From: Bacteroidota bacterium
Lineage (GTDB): Bacteria > Bacteroidota > Ignavibacteria > Kapaibacteriales > UBA961
NCBI GenBank assembly: GCA_018266765.1
Contig: JAFDZU010000008.1
Coordinates: forward strand, 1-51,967
Reading direction: 5' to 3'
Length of the DNA stretch: 51,967 bases
Below the pieces are notes generated by a model. The model saw only the letters and a program-made list of their open reading frames with translations, ran no database searches and was not told the DNA's origin. The position numbers were made by a program, and so were the translations under genes. This document shows, one piece after another, positions 9,125 to 18,393 of this stretch. Positions within the stretch are counted from its first letter, which is position 1. The number at the start of each line of letters is the position of its first letter.

Positions 9125-10114
9125 ATGTTTCGTTTCAATTCTTCGACAATAAAAAACTTAAGAAGTTGGTTTGACCCAAATTCCCCTGTTTTCTTGCCAA
9201 TGCTTTCGATGCTCATGAGTATATTTATTGCATTGGCAGGGATTCCACTTGGCTCAATTCAACATTCATTGGCAGTTGAAACTAACGGATTTATTGCCGC
9301 TGTTGATGTCTTGAATGCCGCACTACTCATCACTGCAATCAATAGAAGCATCAGACGTGCTGATTTTAATTTCAACTATGGATATGGTAAATATGAGAGT
9401 TTAGCAATTCTGACAAGTGCAATGCTTTTGACGATTGTGTCAGGATATATTCTCATTAAATCATTAGATTCTTTGGGTGAAGAATCTACAGTAGATAATT
9501 ATTGGATATTGGGTTGCTTTTCTTTTATTTCTTTAGCTATGATGGTTGCAATGCAACGTCAACAAAAGAAAAAAGCAAAGATTTTTAATCTTCCAATGTT
9601 GCATTATGATGCAGACCTCTGGAAAGCAGATATTTTCACAGAGGTTGGAGTGATGATAAATATCATTATCGGCAGTATGTTACATTACAATGGCGCATTA
9701 ACGGTTGCAAAATATGTAGATTCATTAACATCAATAGGGTTACTGTTTGTAGCACTTCGTCCCTGCTATAAATATGGACGAGAAGCATTTAACCAACTCC
9801 TAGACCGCACTCTATCGGAAGATATTCAGATGGAACTTCTTACAGTAATTGCAGAAAACATTGACTCTTTTTGCGAATTTAAAAGTATTCATACGCGACA
9901 ATCAGGTAAAGATTTATTTATTGAAATGGATTTGGTGATGCCATTTGATTATACTCTCGAAGATAATTTTATCGTTGAAAAGAAAATGCGAGAAGCTGTG
10001 GCTCTAAAATACCCAACGTCAATTTTTAGAGTTTATGCAACGCCGTGTCCACGAGATTGTATTAAGGATAACAAATGTTTTTGTCCGGTAAAATTACACA
10101 ATCCTGTTCTATAA
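9125..10114 (+). CDS. Cation diffusion facilitator-like transporter with altered metal site
   Basis: This 329-residue protein has about six membrane helices followed by a cytoplasmic domain. The CDF-family pattern is visible in NYGYGKYESLAIL after TM2 and in the C-terminal segment FKSIHTRQSGKDLFIEMDL. The ligand positions are unusual. In TM2 the expected D-x3/4-D or H-x3-D reads NGFIAAVD, and in TM5 the expected HxxxD reads DADLWKAD, so His ligands are missing. The C-terminal tail has four cysteines (CPRDC, CFC). Substrate cannot be assigned; zinc or iron export is the family norm. It has its own promoter and ends at a terminator shared with paaA. Confidence 0.75.
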   Translation: MFRFNSSTIKNLRSWFDPNSPVFLPMLSMLMSIFIALAGIPLGSIQHSLAVETNGFIAAVDVLNAALLITAINRSIRRADFNFNYGYGKYESLAILTSAMLLTIVSGYILIKSLDSLGEESTVDNYWILGCFSFISLAMMVAMQRQQKKKAKIFNLPMLHYDADLWKADIFTEVGVMINIIIGSMLHYNGALTVAKYVDSLTSIGLLFVALRPCYKYGREAFNQLLDRTLSEDIQMELLTVIAENIDSFCEFKSIHTRQSGKDLFIEMDLVMPFDYTLEDNFIVEKKMREAVALKYPTSIFRVYATPCPRDCIKDNKCFCPVKLHNPVL

Positions 10115-10131
10115 TTTATAATAAAACAAAA

Positions 10132-10165
10132 TCAGCCCTTTCAATTTAAGTAATGAAAGGGCTGA
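10132..10165 (-). terminator. Terminator between convergent CDF and paaA genes
   Basis: A perfect 12-bp stem (TCAGCCCTTTCA with TGAAAGGGCTGA) closes a 10-nt loop. The T-rich side follows on the minus strand, so it mainly ends paaA transcripts, but it may work both ways. Confidence 0.75.
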
Positions 10166-10188
10166 ATACTGTATGAACCAAAATAACT

Positions 10189-11175
10189 CTATGACAATGG
10201 AACTGTATATTTTGCAGATGGTTGATTCAGTGCGGCTCGAACCCATCTTCCGTCCTCTTCAGCTCGACGGCGAACTGCAATTCGTTCTTTGTTACAAGGT
10301 CCGTCACCATTAATTACCCTAAAAAATTCAGCCCAATCAGGGTCAGAATATTCCCATTTTTTAGTTTCGGGATCTTTTCTAAGTCCTTCATCAGGAATAG
10401 TTAATCCTAATTCTAATATTTTGGGAACATATTGATTAAAAAACTGCTGACGCATATCGTCATTACTTGCCATCTTTACTTTCCATTTCATCAATATTTC
10501 ACCATGAACAGAAGCAACATCCGGTGGACCAAAAAAGTGCATAATTGGTCGCCACCAACGGTTTAACGCATCTTGAACTTCTGCTCTTTGTGTTTCTGTA
10601 CCGGTAGCAAGCGTTACTACATTATCATATCCATAGCGTAGGTGGAATGATTCTTCCATACAAATCCGTTCCAAAGCTCGGCAATATGGTCCATAACTTC
10701 CACGTGAATTTGTGACTTGATTTATTATAGCAGAAGCATCAATCAACCATGCAATTATCGCAGTATCAGCCCAAGTTGGAGCCGGATAATTAAATACATT
10801 TGAATATTTTGATTTACCTAAAATGAGGTCGTTTATCATTTGTTCACGAGGTTTTCCAAGAGTTTCTGCCGCATTGTAAAGTAGTTGGCAATGCCCGCTT
10901 TCGTCTTGAACTTTCGCCATTAACGCCATTTTACGTTTAAAACCAGGTGCACGAGTTATCCAAGTTCCTTCGGGCAATGCACCGATAATTTCTGAATGCG
11001 CATGTTGTTCAATCATACGTATTAATTGACGACGATATTCTTTAGGCATCCAATCATTTGGTTCAATTTTTTCACCTCGTTCGATTTTTGCCTCAAACTC
11101 GGCAAGTAGAATTGCATCTTCTCCTTCAAGAGGATCTTTTGATGATTTATCTATTATACTGATATTTCCGTACAT
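10189..11175 (-). CDS. paaA: Phenylacetyl-CoA epoxidase catalytic subunit PaaA
   Basis: The 328-residue product matches the di-iron oxygenase subunit that epoxidises the ring of phenylacetyl-CoA. Carboxylate/His ligands are visible in [17 protein letters not shown] and [11 protein letters not shown]. The C-terminal segment on [17 protein letters not shown] is typical of PaaA. The start has a clear ribosome-binding site (AAAGGAGAAG). PaaA normally works with PaaB, PaaC and the reductase PaaE, usually in one operon; none is within this window. It is 24 bp downstream of an HmuY-like lipoprotein gene instead, so it is an isolated copy here and its activity depends on genes elsewhere. Confidence 0.93.
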   Translation of the reverse strand: MYGNISIIDKSSKDPLEGEDAILLAEFEAKIERGEKIEPNDWMPKEYRRQLIRMIEQHAHSEIIGALPEGTWITRAPGFKRKMALMAKVQDESGHCQLLYNAAETLGKPREQMINDLILGKSKYSNVFNYPAPTWADTAIIAWLIDASAIINQVTNSRGSYGPYCRALERICMEESFHLRYGYDNVVTLATGTETQRAEVQDALNRWWRPIMHFFGPPDVASVHGEILMKWKVKMASNDDMRQQFFNQYVPKILELGLTIPDEGLRKDPETKKWEYSDPDWAEFFRVINGDGPCNKERIAVRRRAEEDGRWVRAALNQPSAKYTVPLS

Positions 11176-11199
11176 CGAGCTTCTCCTTTAAAATTTTAC

Positions 11200-11865
11200 T
11201 TACTTCAACGTTTTGGTATTACTTTTTACATAGTTAAATGAATAATATCCTACAACAGATGCAGATGTTGGAGGCACCGGTTTACCTTGATACAAACTTG
11301 ATAGTTGCATTTTAACGTATTTACCACCTTTTGTTTGAATCATTAATGTTTTAGATGGATTTGTGCTTACAGTTCTGCTCGCACCATCGTAAATAAAGAA
11401 AGCGTTAGGGCCGCCAAGCTGATTTGAAATTATTCGTGTGGATACTGTTGAATCGTCTGAACGAAACTTAGAATCTTCACCTGCATATGAAACTGTTGCA
11501 AAAGTACTGTCGAGAACATATCCTTTTGTTTTTCCGGTTGGGTTACCTACGTTTGGAGAATTAAGGAAAATTGGTCCCGAACTTGTAAATATTTTTACAA
11601 AATTATTTATACCTGCGGGAGTTGTATCATTAGCAATAAATCTAAATTTAATATCCCAAGCATCAGTATTAGCTTGAGTTGCAGGAATTACTGTTTCTGT
11701 GTCAAAAGAAAAATACAACCAACCTGCTGTTGAATCCGGTAATTGATTGTCCTTAATCGAGGTTACATATACAGTTGGTGCAACTGTATCATCACCTTTA
11801 CACCCACCCCAAAAACCCGAAGTTGTAACAACCAGTATCACAAGAAATATTTGTAATTTTTTCAT
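11200..11865 (-). CDS. HmuY-like lipoprotein
   Basis: This 221-residue lipoprotein has lipobox FWGGC near residue 22. The rest resembles the HmuY family, surface lipoproteins of Bacteroidota that take up haem: AWDIKFR near residue 68 and the C-terminal sequence TKGGKYVKMQLSSLYQGKP with a closing YYSFNY. Haem binding in HmuY uses two histidines in Porphyromonas; I see none clearly placed here, so the ligand may differ. No TonB-dependent receptor adjoins it. It is upstream of paaA, 24 bp apart on the same strand, and the two are likely co-transcribed. Confidence 0.72.
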   Translation of the reverse strand: MKKLQIFLVILVVTTSGFWGGCKGDDTVAPTVYVTSIKDNQLPDSTAGWLYFSFDTETVIPATQANTDAWDIKFRFIANDTTPAGINNFVKIFTSSGPIFLNSPNVGNPTGKTKGYVLDSTFATVSYAGEDSKFRSDDSTVSTRIISNQLGGPNAFFIYDGASRTVSTNPSKTLMIQTKGGKYVKMQLSSLYQGKPVPPTSASVVGYYSFNYVKSNTKTLK

Positions 11866-11931
11866 CGAAAAACCTTTATAAGATAATTAATAATATTGGT
11901 GTAGAGTTGCGTTAATCGCACATATACACTA

Positions 11932-11939
11932 CAAAAATA
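11932..11939 (-). promoter_or_regulatory. -7 box for the hmuY-like/paaA operon
   Basis: On the minus strand this reads TATTTTTG, identical to the -7 boxes at 9100, 42411 and 47135. No clear -33 TTTG at the usual distance. It lies about 65 bp upstream of the start codon. Confidence 0.4.
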
Positions 11940-12062
11940 CTATTTATCACTTACGTAATAAAGAAGTTTTCATTGTGGTCATTTTCCTCCATAAAAAATT
12001 CTCGTTCACTTCTTTCGTCCAAGTTTTTACAATTCAATCTTTTCCAATGTTAAAAATTAATT

Positions 12063-15000
12063 ATGCGACAATTTCTATCATTACTCTTGCTCTTTGTAAT
12101 AATTACTACTACAGTTTATGCAACTTCGGATAATTATACTTCACAATGGAAAACAGTAGAAGAACATCTCGAAAAGCAACGACCAAAATCCGCATTAGAA
12201 ATTGTAGAAAGCATCTATAAAAAAGCTAGAAAAGAACGGAATGAAGAGCAAATTATCAAATCGGCAAGTTATCGGATAGGACTTTCTGCTCAATTAACCG
12301 AAAACAGCGAACTCGAATTAGTACGTGAACTAAAGCAAGAAATATCAAACACTTCGTCGCCGCTTTCACTGTCAGTATATACTTCTCTTCTTGGCGAGGT
12401 TTATTGGAATTATTACTTACATAATAGCTGGAAATTCTCTCAACGAACCAAAACTCAAGAATCTAAAACTGACGATTATCGAACTTGGGATTCTAAAACA
12501 CTCCGTGATACAGCCCGATTCTATTATTTTACTTCAATTTCTAATCCATTAATTCTCAGAAATTCATTAGTTAAAGATTTTAGCGAACTTTTTACAAAAT
12601 ATAAAGGATATGATTCATACCGCCCTACTTTGTTTGATATTCTTTCGCATAGAACGATTGATTTTTTGCAACAAAGCCAAACATTTACCACACAAGCAAC
12701 AACTGAACTTACTGATTTATCTGCTCTTGCTGAGCTTGATGGATTTATAAATGATACCTCTTTAGATACAATTCAAAAAGAAAAATCAGCGTTAGAACAA
12801 GGCAATAACAATATAACGATTCTCAAACTATTCAGAGAGCTTCTCAAGTTTCATCGAACAAACAAGCAATCGGACGCGCTCATTGATGCCGATATTCTCC
12901 GTTTACAATTTGCAGAATCTGTTACTGCACATGAAGATAAAGATTCGATGTATGTCGCTTCATTAACTCAACTTGCTAATAAATTTTCTGAATTTCCAAG
13001 TTCAACCAACGCATCGTATCTGATTGCACAAGGCGAATTTAACAAACAACATTACTCCGAAGCCATGGAACTGTGCAAACGTACAATTCAAAAATTCCCT
13101 ACTTCTCGAGGAGGTATAAATTGTAAATCTTTGCAAAGTCAAATTCTTCAAAAAGAACTTTCCGTTTCTGTCGAAAAAACGCATTTACCAAACACCCAAT
13201 TTATTAGTACGGTAACCTCACGAAACATATTGAAACTCTATTTCCGCATTGTCAAAACTGACAACTCTTCTCTCTTAAGAAAACAAAGATCTTATCTATA
13301 CGAAGAGGATTACCAAAAAACGAAAATAAAAAAACTGTTGGAATTTCCACTAATTCAAAAGTGGGAGCAAACCTTACCTGTAAGTTCAGATTACCTATTA
13401 CATACAGTCGATATAATTTCCCCTAAACTTCCTCTTGGAGAATATGCACTGCTTGTGAGTCCAAACGAAAATTTTTCATTTGATAGTAATTCTATAGCAT
13501 TTACTTCATTTACAGTTACTCGGTTTTCACTGCAAAGTCAAACTTTAAAAGACGGAAGCATGACGTTTTATGTACTTGATGCACAATCAGGCGAACCAAT
13601 TTCTGGTGTAACAGCTAAAATTACTTCTGTGAAATACGATTACAACACGAGAAACACCACAGAAACTCTCGAATCCACTAATACAACAGACAAACAAGGA
13701 ACATTTTTACTCAAAGCTCACTCTTTAATTGAAAAGAGTTTTAGAATTGACTTAACTCTTGGTAACGATTATTATTCTACAGATGCAGAATTCTATCAAT
13801 ATGATCGAATGCCCGAGCAAGACAAAAAGCTAACTCTATTATTTACTGACAGACAATTGTATCGTCCGGGGCAAACTATTTATTTCAAAGGAATTATCTA
13901 TAAAAACAACAATGAACAAGCCATCAATGAAGTTGTGAAAAATGAAAAAACAACAGTTTATTTTACGAATACAAATTCAAAAGAAGTTGCAAAAATTGAA
14001 CTTCAAACCAATGATTTTGGTTCATTTTCAGGTTCGTTTATTGCACCAAACAATGGGCTTACGGGGAGAATGACTATTCGTAATGAATCAGGAAATCAGA
14101 CCATTAGGGTTGAGGAATATAAACGTCCGAAATTTGAAGTAGTTTTTAATTCTGTTAAAGGGAATATCGAACTTGGCAAACAAATAACAGCAACCGGAAA
14201 AGCAATAGGATTTGCTGGAGCAAATATTGGTGGTGCAACTGTTCAATATCACGTAACTCGTACAGTCCGTTACCCATACTATCGTTTCGGATACCCACAG
14301 CAAAATAGTCAAGGCAAAGAGATTACTCATGGAACGACTGAAACAAATTCACTCGGAGAATTCTCGGTAGAATTTAATGCAATACCAGATAAAAGCATAA
14401 ATAGAAAGAGTTTACCCGTTTTTTCATATTCAATTACAGCAGATATAACTGATATAAATGGCGAAACTCATAGTTCACAAACTGTAGTTTCAGCAGGATA
14501 TATTTCTCTTGAATTGGGTTTAAGAATTGGGACTAAAACTGCATTCACTGCGAATAAAATGTTTTTAAATGACAATGATATTGAAACATTTCATATTCCT
14601 GATTTTGTAGAAAACCTTCAACATAATATTATTATTACTTCAAACAATATCAATAATTCTGCGATACCTGCAAACGGAACTCTTTTAATTCAAGAACTTA
14701 AACAACATGAACGCAAAGAAATAATTAGAACAAGGCATTTACCTCCAACTGATCAATATTTAGTTTCAAAGGAAGAGTATATTTCTGCTTTTCCGTATGA
14801 CAGCTATAAACAAGATAATATTCCAAGCACTTGGAGCGTTGGTTCTACCGTGGAATCTAAAGAATTTACAATTGATTCATCAGGAACTCTAACCACAGGA
14901 ACTAATAAGAAACTATCGCCCGGAATGTATAGAGTAACTATTTCATCCATAGATATTTCCGGTGAAAAAGTTGAAGTTGTTCGTAACATAATACTTTACG

Positions 15001-18000
15001 ATTCTAATTCTGTAAAACCGCCTGTTCAATTTGCAGTCAGTTATATTCCACTTAAAATCAACTGCCAGCCCGGAGAAAACGCCACGTTCAACTATGGTAC
15101 AAGTTTCAAATCTGCATCGGTATATTATCAATTAGAATATCGCGGTGAGATTATCGAACAAAAGCGTTTAGAGTTTTCTAATGAAATTAGGCGTTTTACA
15201 ATTCCGATAATAGAAAAATATCGAGGTGGAATTTCTACTCACTTTACGTTAGTACATGATGGCAGAATGTACACAACAACTGCTGATATACGTGTTCCTT
15301 GGAACAATAAAAACTTAAAAATTGAAACAGCAACCTTCCGTGATAAATTGTCTCCGGGAGAAAAAGAACAATGGCAACTAACAATTAAAAACAATGAAGG
15401 AAACACACCAATTGCCGAAATGATAGCACGATTTTATGATGCTTCACTCGATGCAATTACTCCGAATGATTGGCAACATTTCTCTTGGAATAACTTTTTT
15501 TCTTCTTTGAGAACAAGTGATAATTCTTTTAGAACCAATATGACAGAACTATTTATGAATAAATGGAATACATATTTGGAGATGCAAGGAATATATTATA
15601 ATCGTCTCAACCTTGACATTATAAGTAATTCATTGGGTTATAGATATCGTAATTCTATAAGTTTAGCAGATGCGAGTATGGCTAAAGAATCAATAGGTGG
15701 AGATTTAACCGATGATTATCCGAATCCTCAAATTGCAGAAGGTGCCGCAAAAACAAATCGCATTTACGATAGTGCTGTTACAACACAAGGAGCTCGATCA
15801 AATAAATCTGTTATAAGGGTAGATGGTTTGGATGTAAGCGATCAATTTGACAATGCTTTATCTAATAGTTCAAATACTTCGGGTGAAGGACTTACTTCAG
15901 TAAAAACACGTTCAAACTTCAATGAAACTGCATTTTTCTTTCCACAGATGATGACCGATTCTAATGGTTCTATAATTTTAAACTTTACTATTCCTGAGGC
16001 ACTCACGCGTTGGAAAATGACTGCATTTGCTCATACTCCCGACATGCAAACCGGAGAATTAGTACGAACTGTTGTTACTCAAAAAGACTTAATGATTGAA
16101 CCAAATATGCCACGCTTTCTTCGAGCAGGTGATACAATTTTACTTCCGGTAAAAATCACTAATCTTACAACCGGAACTCTAACCGGAGAAACCGAACTCA
16201 CGTTATTTGACGCTTATACAATGAAACCCGTGAATGCTAAGTTTGGGCTTACTAAAAAACAATCTCGTCAAGAATTTACAGTTTCCGGTACATCGGCTGT
16301 AAGTGCTACTTGGCAAGTAGTTATTCCTGAATCATTTCAAGCAGTTGTCTATAAAATAGTTGCAAAATCTGGAAGTTATTCGGATGGTGAAGAAGCTCCA
16401 ATTCCTATTTTACCCAATCGAATGATGGTAACAGAAACACTTCCACTTTGGATTAATAATTCATCGGGCACTAAAACAAACAAGTCATTTGAATTTACAA
16501 AACTTAAAGAATCAAATAAGTCTAATACTCTTCGCAATCATAAACTTACTCTCGAAATGACGAACAATCCGGCTTGGTATGCAATTCAAGCACTTCCATT
16601 GCTTATGGAATTTCCTCATGAATGCAGTGAACAAACGTTTAATAGATATTATGCTAATAGTATTGCATTTTATTTAGTTAATTCAAAACCAAAAATCAAA
16701 CAAGTTTTTGACAAATGGAAAGAATGTCCTGATGCACTTTCATCAAATTTAGAAAAAAACCAAGAACTAAAATCACTATTATTAACTGAAACTCCTTGGG
16801 TGATGGAAGGACAAAATGAGACTGAACGTAAAAAAAGAGTAGCTCTGTTATTTGACCTCAATCGAATAGCAAACGAACAACAGCGTTCAATCGAAAAATT
16901 ACAAACATTACAACAACCAAGTGGCGGATTCGGTTGGTTCGGCGGAATGAACGAAAGTAGCTTTATTACCAATTACATACTTGCCGGTTTCGGACATTTG
17001 AAAAGTATGAATATTCATGATGAAAATCCACTTATAAATAGAATAATTTCAAGTGCATTACGCTTCTCTGACTTAAAGATGAATGAAGAATATTTACGAA
17101 TTAAATCACAAAAAAACTTTTCTAAAAATAAAGATTATTGTGATAATTCAATAATTCAATATTTGTATGCTCGCAGTTATTTTCCTGAGAAAAATATTGA
17201 CAAACAATACACAGAAGCATATAATTTTTGGATGGAACAAGTAGATAAATTCTGGACGAAACAAGGACTGATGAGCCAAGCTATGATTGCACTAACATTA
17301 CTACGCACAGGAGAAAAACCAGCTGCAAAAGAGATTATAGCTTCGATAAATGAACGAGCAATTTATAATGAAGAACTCGGAATGTATTGGAAAGAAAATG
17401 AAGCCGGTTGGATGTGGTATTCAGCACCAATTGAAACTCAAGCTCTGCTTATAGAAGCATTTGACGAAGTAATAAACGACAGTAAATCTGTTGAACTTAT
17501 GAAATTATGGCTTTTGAAACAAAAACAAGTTCAGGATTGGAAAACGACTAAAGCAACTGCCGAAGCGTGTTTTGCTCTTCTGCGGCGCGGTACAGATTTT
17601 CTTGAATCTGACGAACAAGTTTCAATAACTCTTGGAGGTAAAAAACTTGATATTGATAAACTCGACGAAACTAAGCCCGAGGCAGGAACTGGATACTTCA
17701 AAACATCATGGAACAACAGTGAAATAACTCCGAATATGGGAGAAGTTGAACTTTCAAAATCCCAAAAAGGTATTGCTTGGGGTGGAGTTTACTGGCAATA
17801 TTACGAACAACTCGATAAAATAACTCAACATACTTCCCCACTCTCACTTGTTAGTAAATTATTTCGAAGAACAACAACAAATAATGGATATGAATTAACA
17901 GAAATTACTTCCAAAACACCATTAAAAGTTGGCGATGTACTTATTATTAAACTTGATATTTCCACTGACCGCGATATGGAATTTATACATTTAAAAGATA

Positions 18001-18260
18001 TGCGTGGCGCAGGGTTTGAGCAATTAGCTCAACTATCAGAATATAAATGGCAAGATGGTTTGGGTTATTATCAGTCGCCTCGTGATGCTTCGATGAATTT
18101 CTTTATAGGGTGGATGTCCAAAGGTATTTATAGCTTAGAATATCCTCTGAGAGTAACACATGAGGGTACTTTTTCGACCGGAATTTCAACAATTCAATCT
18201 ATGTATGCCCCTGAATTTTCAAGTAATTCTGCAGGTAAAACAATTAATGTCGGAAAATAA
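12063..18260 (+). CDS. Alpha-2-macroglobulin family protein
   Basis: This 2065-residue exported protein has a signal peptide (cleavage after about VYA, residues 20-22) and no lipobox, so it is likely periplasmic. It is a bacterial alpha-2-macroglobulin, a protease-trapping protein that covalently captures invading proteases. An N-terminal helical/TPR-like region (about 20-390) precedes macroglobulin-type beta domains. The bait-region neighbour is FNETAFFFPQMMTD (about 1288). The thioester motif is intact as CSEQ at Cys1521, followed by the alpha-helical thioester domain and receptor-type C-terminus. A segment at about 1210-1280 looks like a TonB-receptor plug (IRVDGLDVSDQF). Family members often pair with PbpC; here the next gene is a dacB. 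Confidence 0.9.
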   Translation: MRQFLSLLLLFVIITTTVYATSDNYTSQWKTVEEHLEKQRPKSALEIVESIYKKARKERNEEQIIKSASYRIGLSAQLTENSELELVRELKQEISNTSSPLSLSVYTSLLGEVYWNYYLHNSWKFSQRTKTQESKTDDYRTWDSKTLRDTARFYYFTSISNPLILRNSLVKDFSELFTKYKGYDSYRPTLFDILSHRTIDFLQQSQTFTTQATTELTDLSALAELDGFINDTSLDTIQKEKSALEQGNNNITILKLFRELLKFHRTNKQSDALIDADILRLQFAESVTAHEDKDSMYVASLTQLANKFSEFPSSTNASYLIAQGEFNKQHYSEAMELCKRTIQKFPTSRGGINCKSLQSQILQKELSVSVEKTHLPNTQFISTVTSRNILKLYFRIVKTDNSSLLRKQRSYLYEEDYQKTKIKKLLEFPLIQKWEQTLPVSSDYLLHTVDIISPKLPLGEYALLVSPNENFSFDSNSIAFTSFTVTRFSLQSQTLKDGSMTFYVLDAQSGEPISGVTAKITSVKYDYNTRNTTETLESTNTTDKQGTFLLKAHSLIEKSFRIDLTLGNDYYSTDAEFYQYDRMPEQDKKLTLLFTDRQLYRPGQTIYFKGIIYKNNNEQAINEVVKNEKTTVYFTNTNSKEVAKIELQTNDFGSFSGSFIAPNNGLTGRMTIRNESGNQTIRVEEYKRPKFEVVFNSVKGNIELGKQITATGKAIGFAGANIGGATVQYHVTRTVRYPYYRFGYPQQNSQGKEITHGTTETNSLGEFSVEFNAIPDKSINRKSLPVFSYSITADITDINGETHSSQTVVSAGYISLELGLRIGTKTAFTANKMFLNDNDIETFHIPDFVENLQHNIIITSNNINNSAIPANGTLLIQELKQHERKEIIRTRHLPPTDQYLVSKEEYISAFPYDSYKQDNIPSTWSVGSTVESKEFTIDSSGTLTTGTNKKLSPGMYRVTISSIDISGEKVEVVRNIILYDSNSVKPPVQFAVSYIPLKINCQPGENATFNYGTSFKSASVYYQLEYRGEIIEQKRLEFSNEIRRFTIPIIEKYRGGISTHFTLVHDGRMYTTTADIRVPWNNKNLKIETATFRDKLSPGEKEQWQLTIKNNEGNTPIAEMIARFYDASLDAITPNDWQHFSWNNFFSSLRTSDNSFRTNMTELFMNKWNTYLEMQGIYYNRLNLDIISNSLGYRYRNSISLADASMAKESIGGDLTDDYPNPQIAEGAAKTNRIYDSAVTTQGARSNKSVIRVDGLDVSDQFDNALSNSSNTSGEGLTSVKTRSNFNETAFFFPQMMTDSNGSIILNFTIPEALTRWKMTAFAHTPDMQTGELVRTVVTQKDLMIEPNMPRFLRAGDTILLPVKITNLTTGTLTGETELTLFDAYTMKPVNAKFGLTKKQSRQEFTVSGTSAVSATWQVVIPESFQAVVYKIVAKSGSYSDGEEAPIPILPNRMMVTETLPLWINNSSGTKTNKSFEFTKLKESNKSNTLRNHKLTLEMTNNPAWYAIQALPLLMEFPHECSEQTFNRYYANSIAFYLVNSKPKIKQVFDKWKECPDALSSNLEKNQELKSLLLTETPWVMEGQNETERKKRVALLFDLNRIANEQQRSIEKLQTLQQPSGGFGWFGGMNESSFITNYILAGFGHLKSMNIHDENPLINRIISSALRFSDLKMNEEYLRIKSQKNFSKNKDYCDNSIIQYLYARSYFPEKNIDKQYTEAYNFWMEQVDKFWTKQGLMSQAMIALTLLRTGEKPAAKEIIASINERAIYNEELGMYWKENEAGWMWYSAPIETQALLIEAFDEVINDSKSVELMKLWLLKQKQVQDWKTTKATAEACFALLRRGTDFLESDEQVSITLGGKKLDIDKLDETKPEAGTGYFKTSWNNSEITPNMGEVELSKSQKGIAWGGVYWQYYEQLDKITQHTSPLSLVSKLFRRTTTNNGYELTEITSKTPLKVGDVLIIKLDISTDRDMEFIHLKDMRGAGFEQLAQLSEYKWQDGLGYYQSPRDASMNFFIGWMSKGIYSLEYPLRVTHEGTFSTGISTIQSMYAPEFSSNSAGKTINVGK

Positions 18261-18273
18261 TTTTCGAGATAGT

Positions 18274-18306
18274 TTTGCATCATTGATAGTTTTAACTGTA
18301 ATTTTG
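18274..18306 (+). promoter_or_regulatory. Promoter for dacB-ruvC-nudix
   Basis: TTTG (18274-18277), 21-bp spacer, TAATTTTG (18299-18306), matching TTTG/TAnnTTTG. It gives a leader of about 80 nt that contains the hairpin at 18328-18347. Confidence 0.5.
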
Positions 18307-18327
18307 CAATGACAATCTTATCCTTTT

Positions 18328-18347
18328 CGACGAATTGCAGCTCGTCG
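18328..18347 (+). other. Leader hairpin upstream of dacB
   Basis: CGACGA and TCGTCG form a 6-bp stem around an 8-nt loop. There is no T-tract directly after it, so it is a leader structure rather than a clear terminator. Confidence 0.35.
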
Positions 18348-18393
18348 GACAGAGTTCTATCCCACCTTTTTTGATTACATACGGAGGAAAAGT

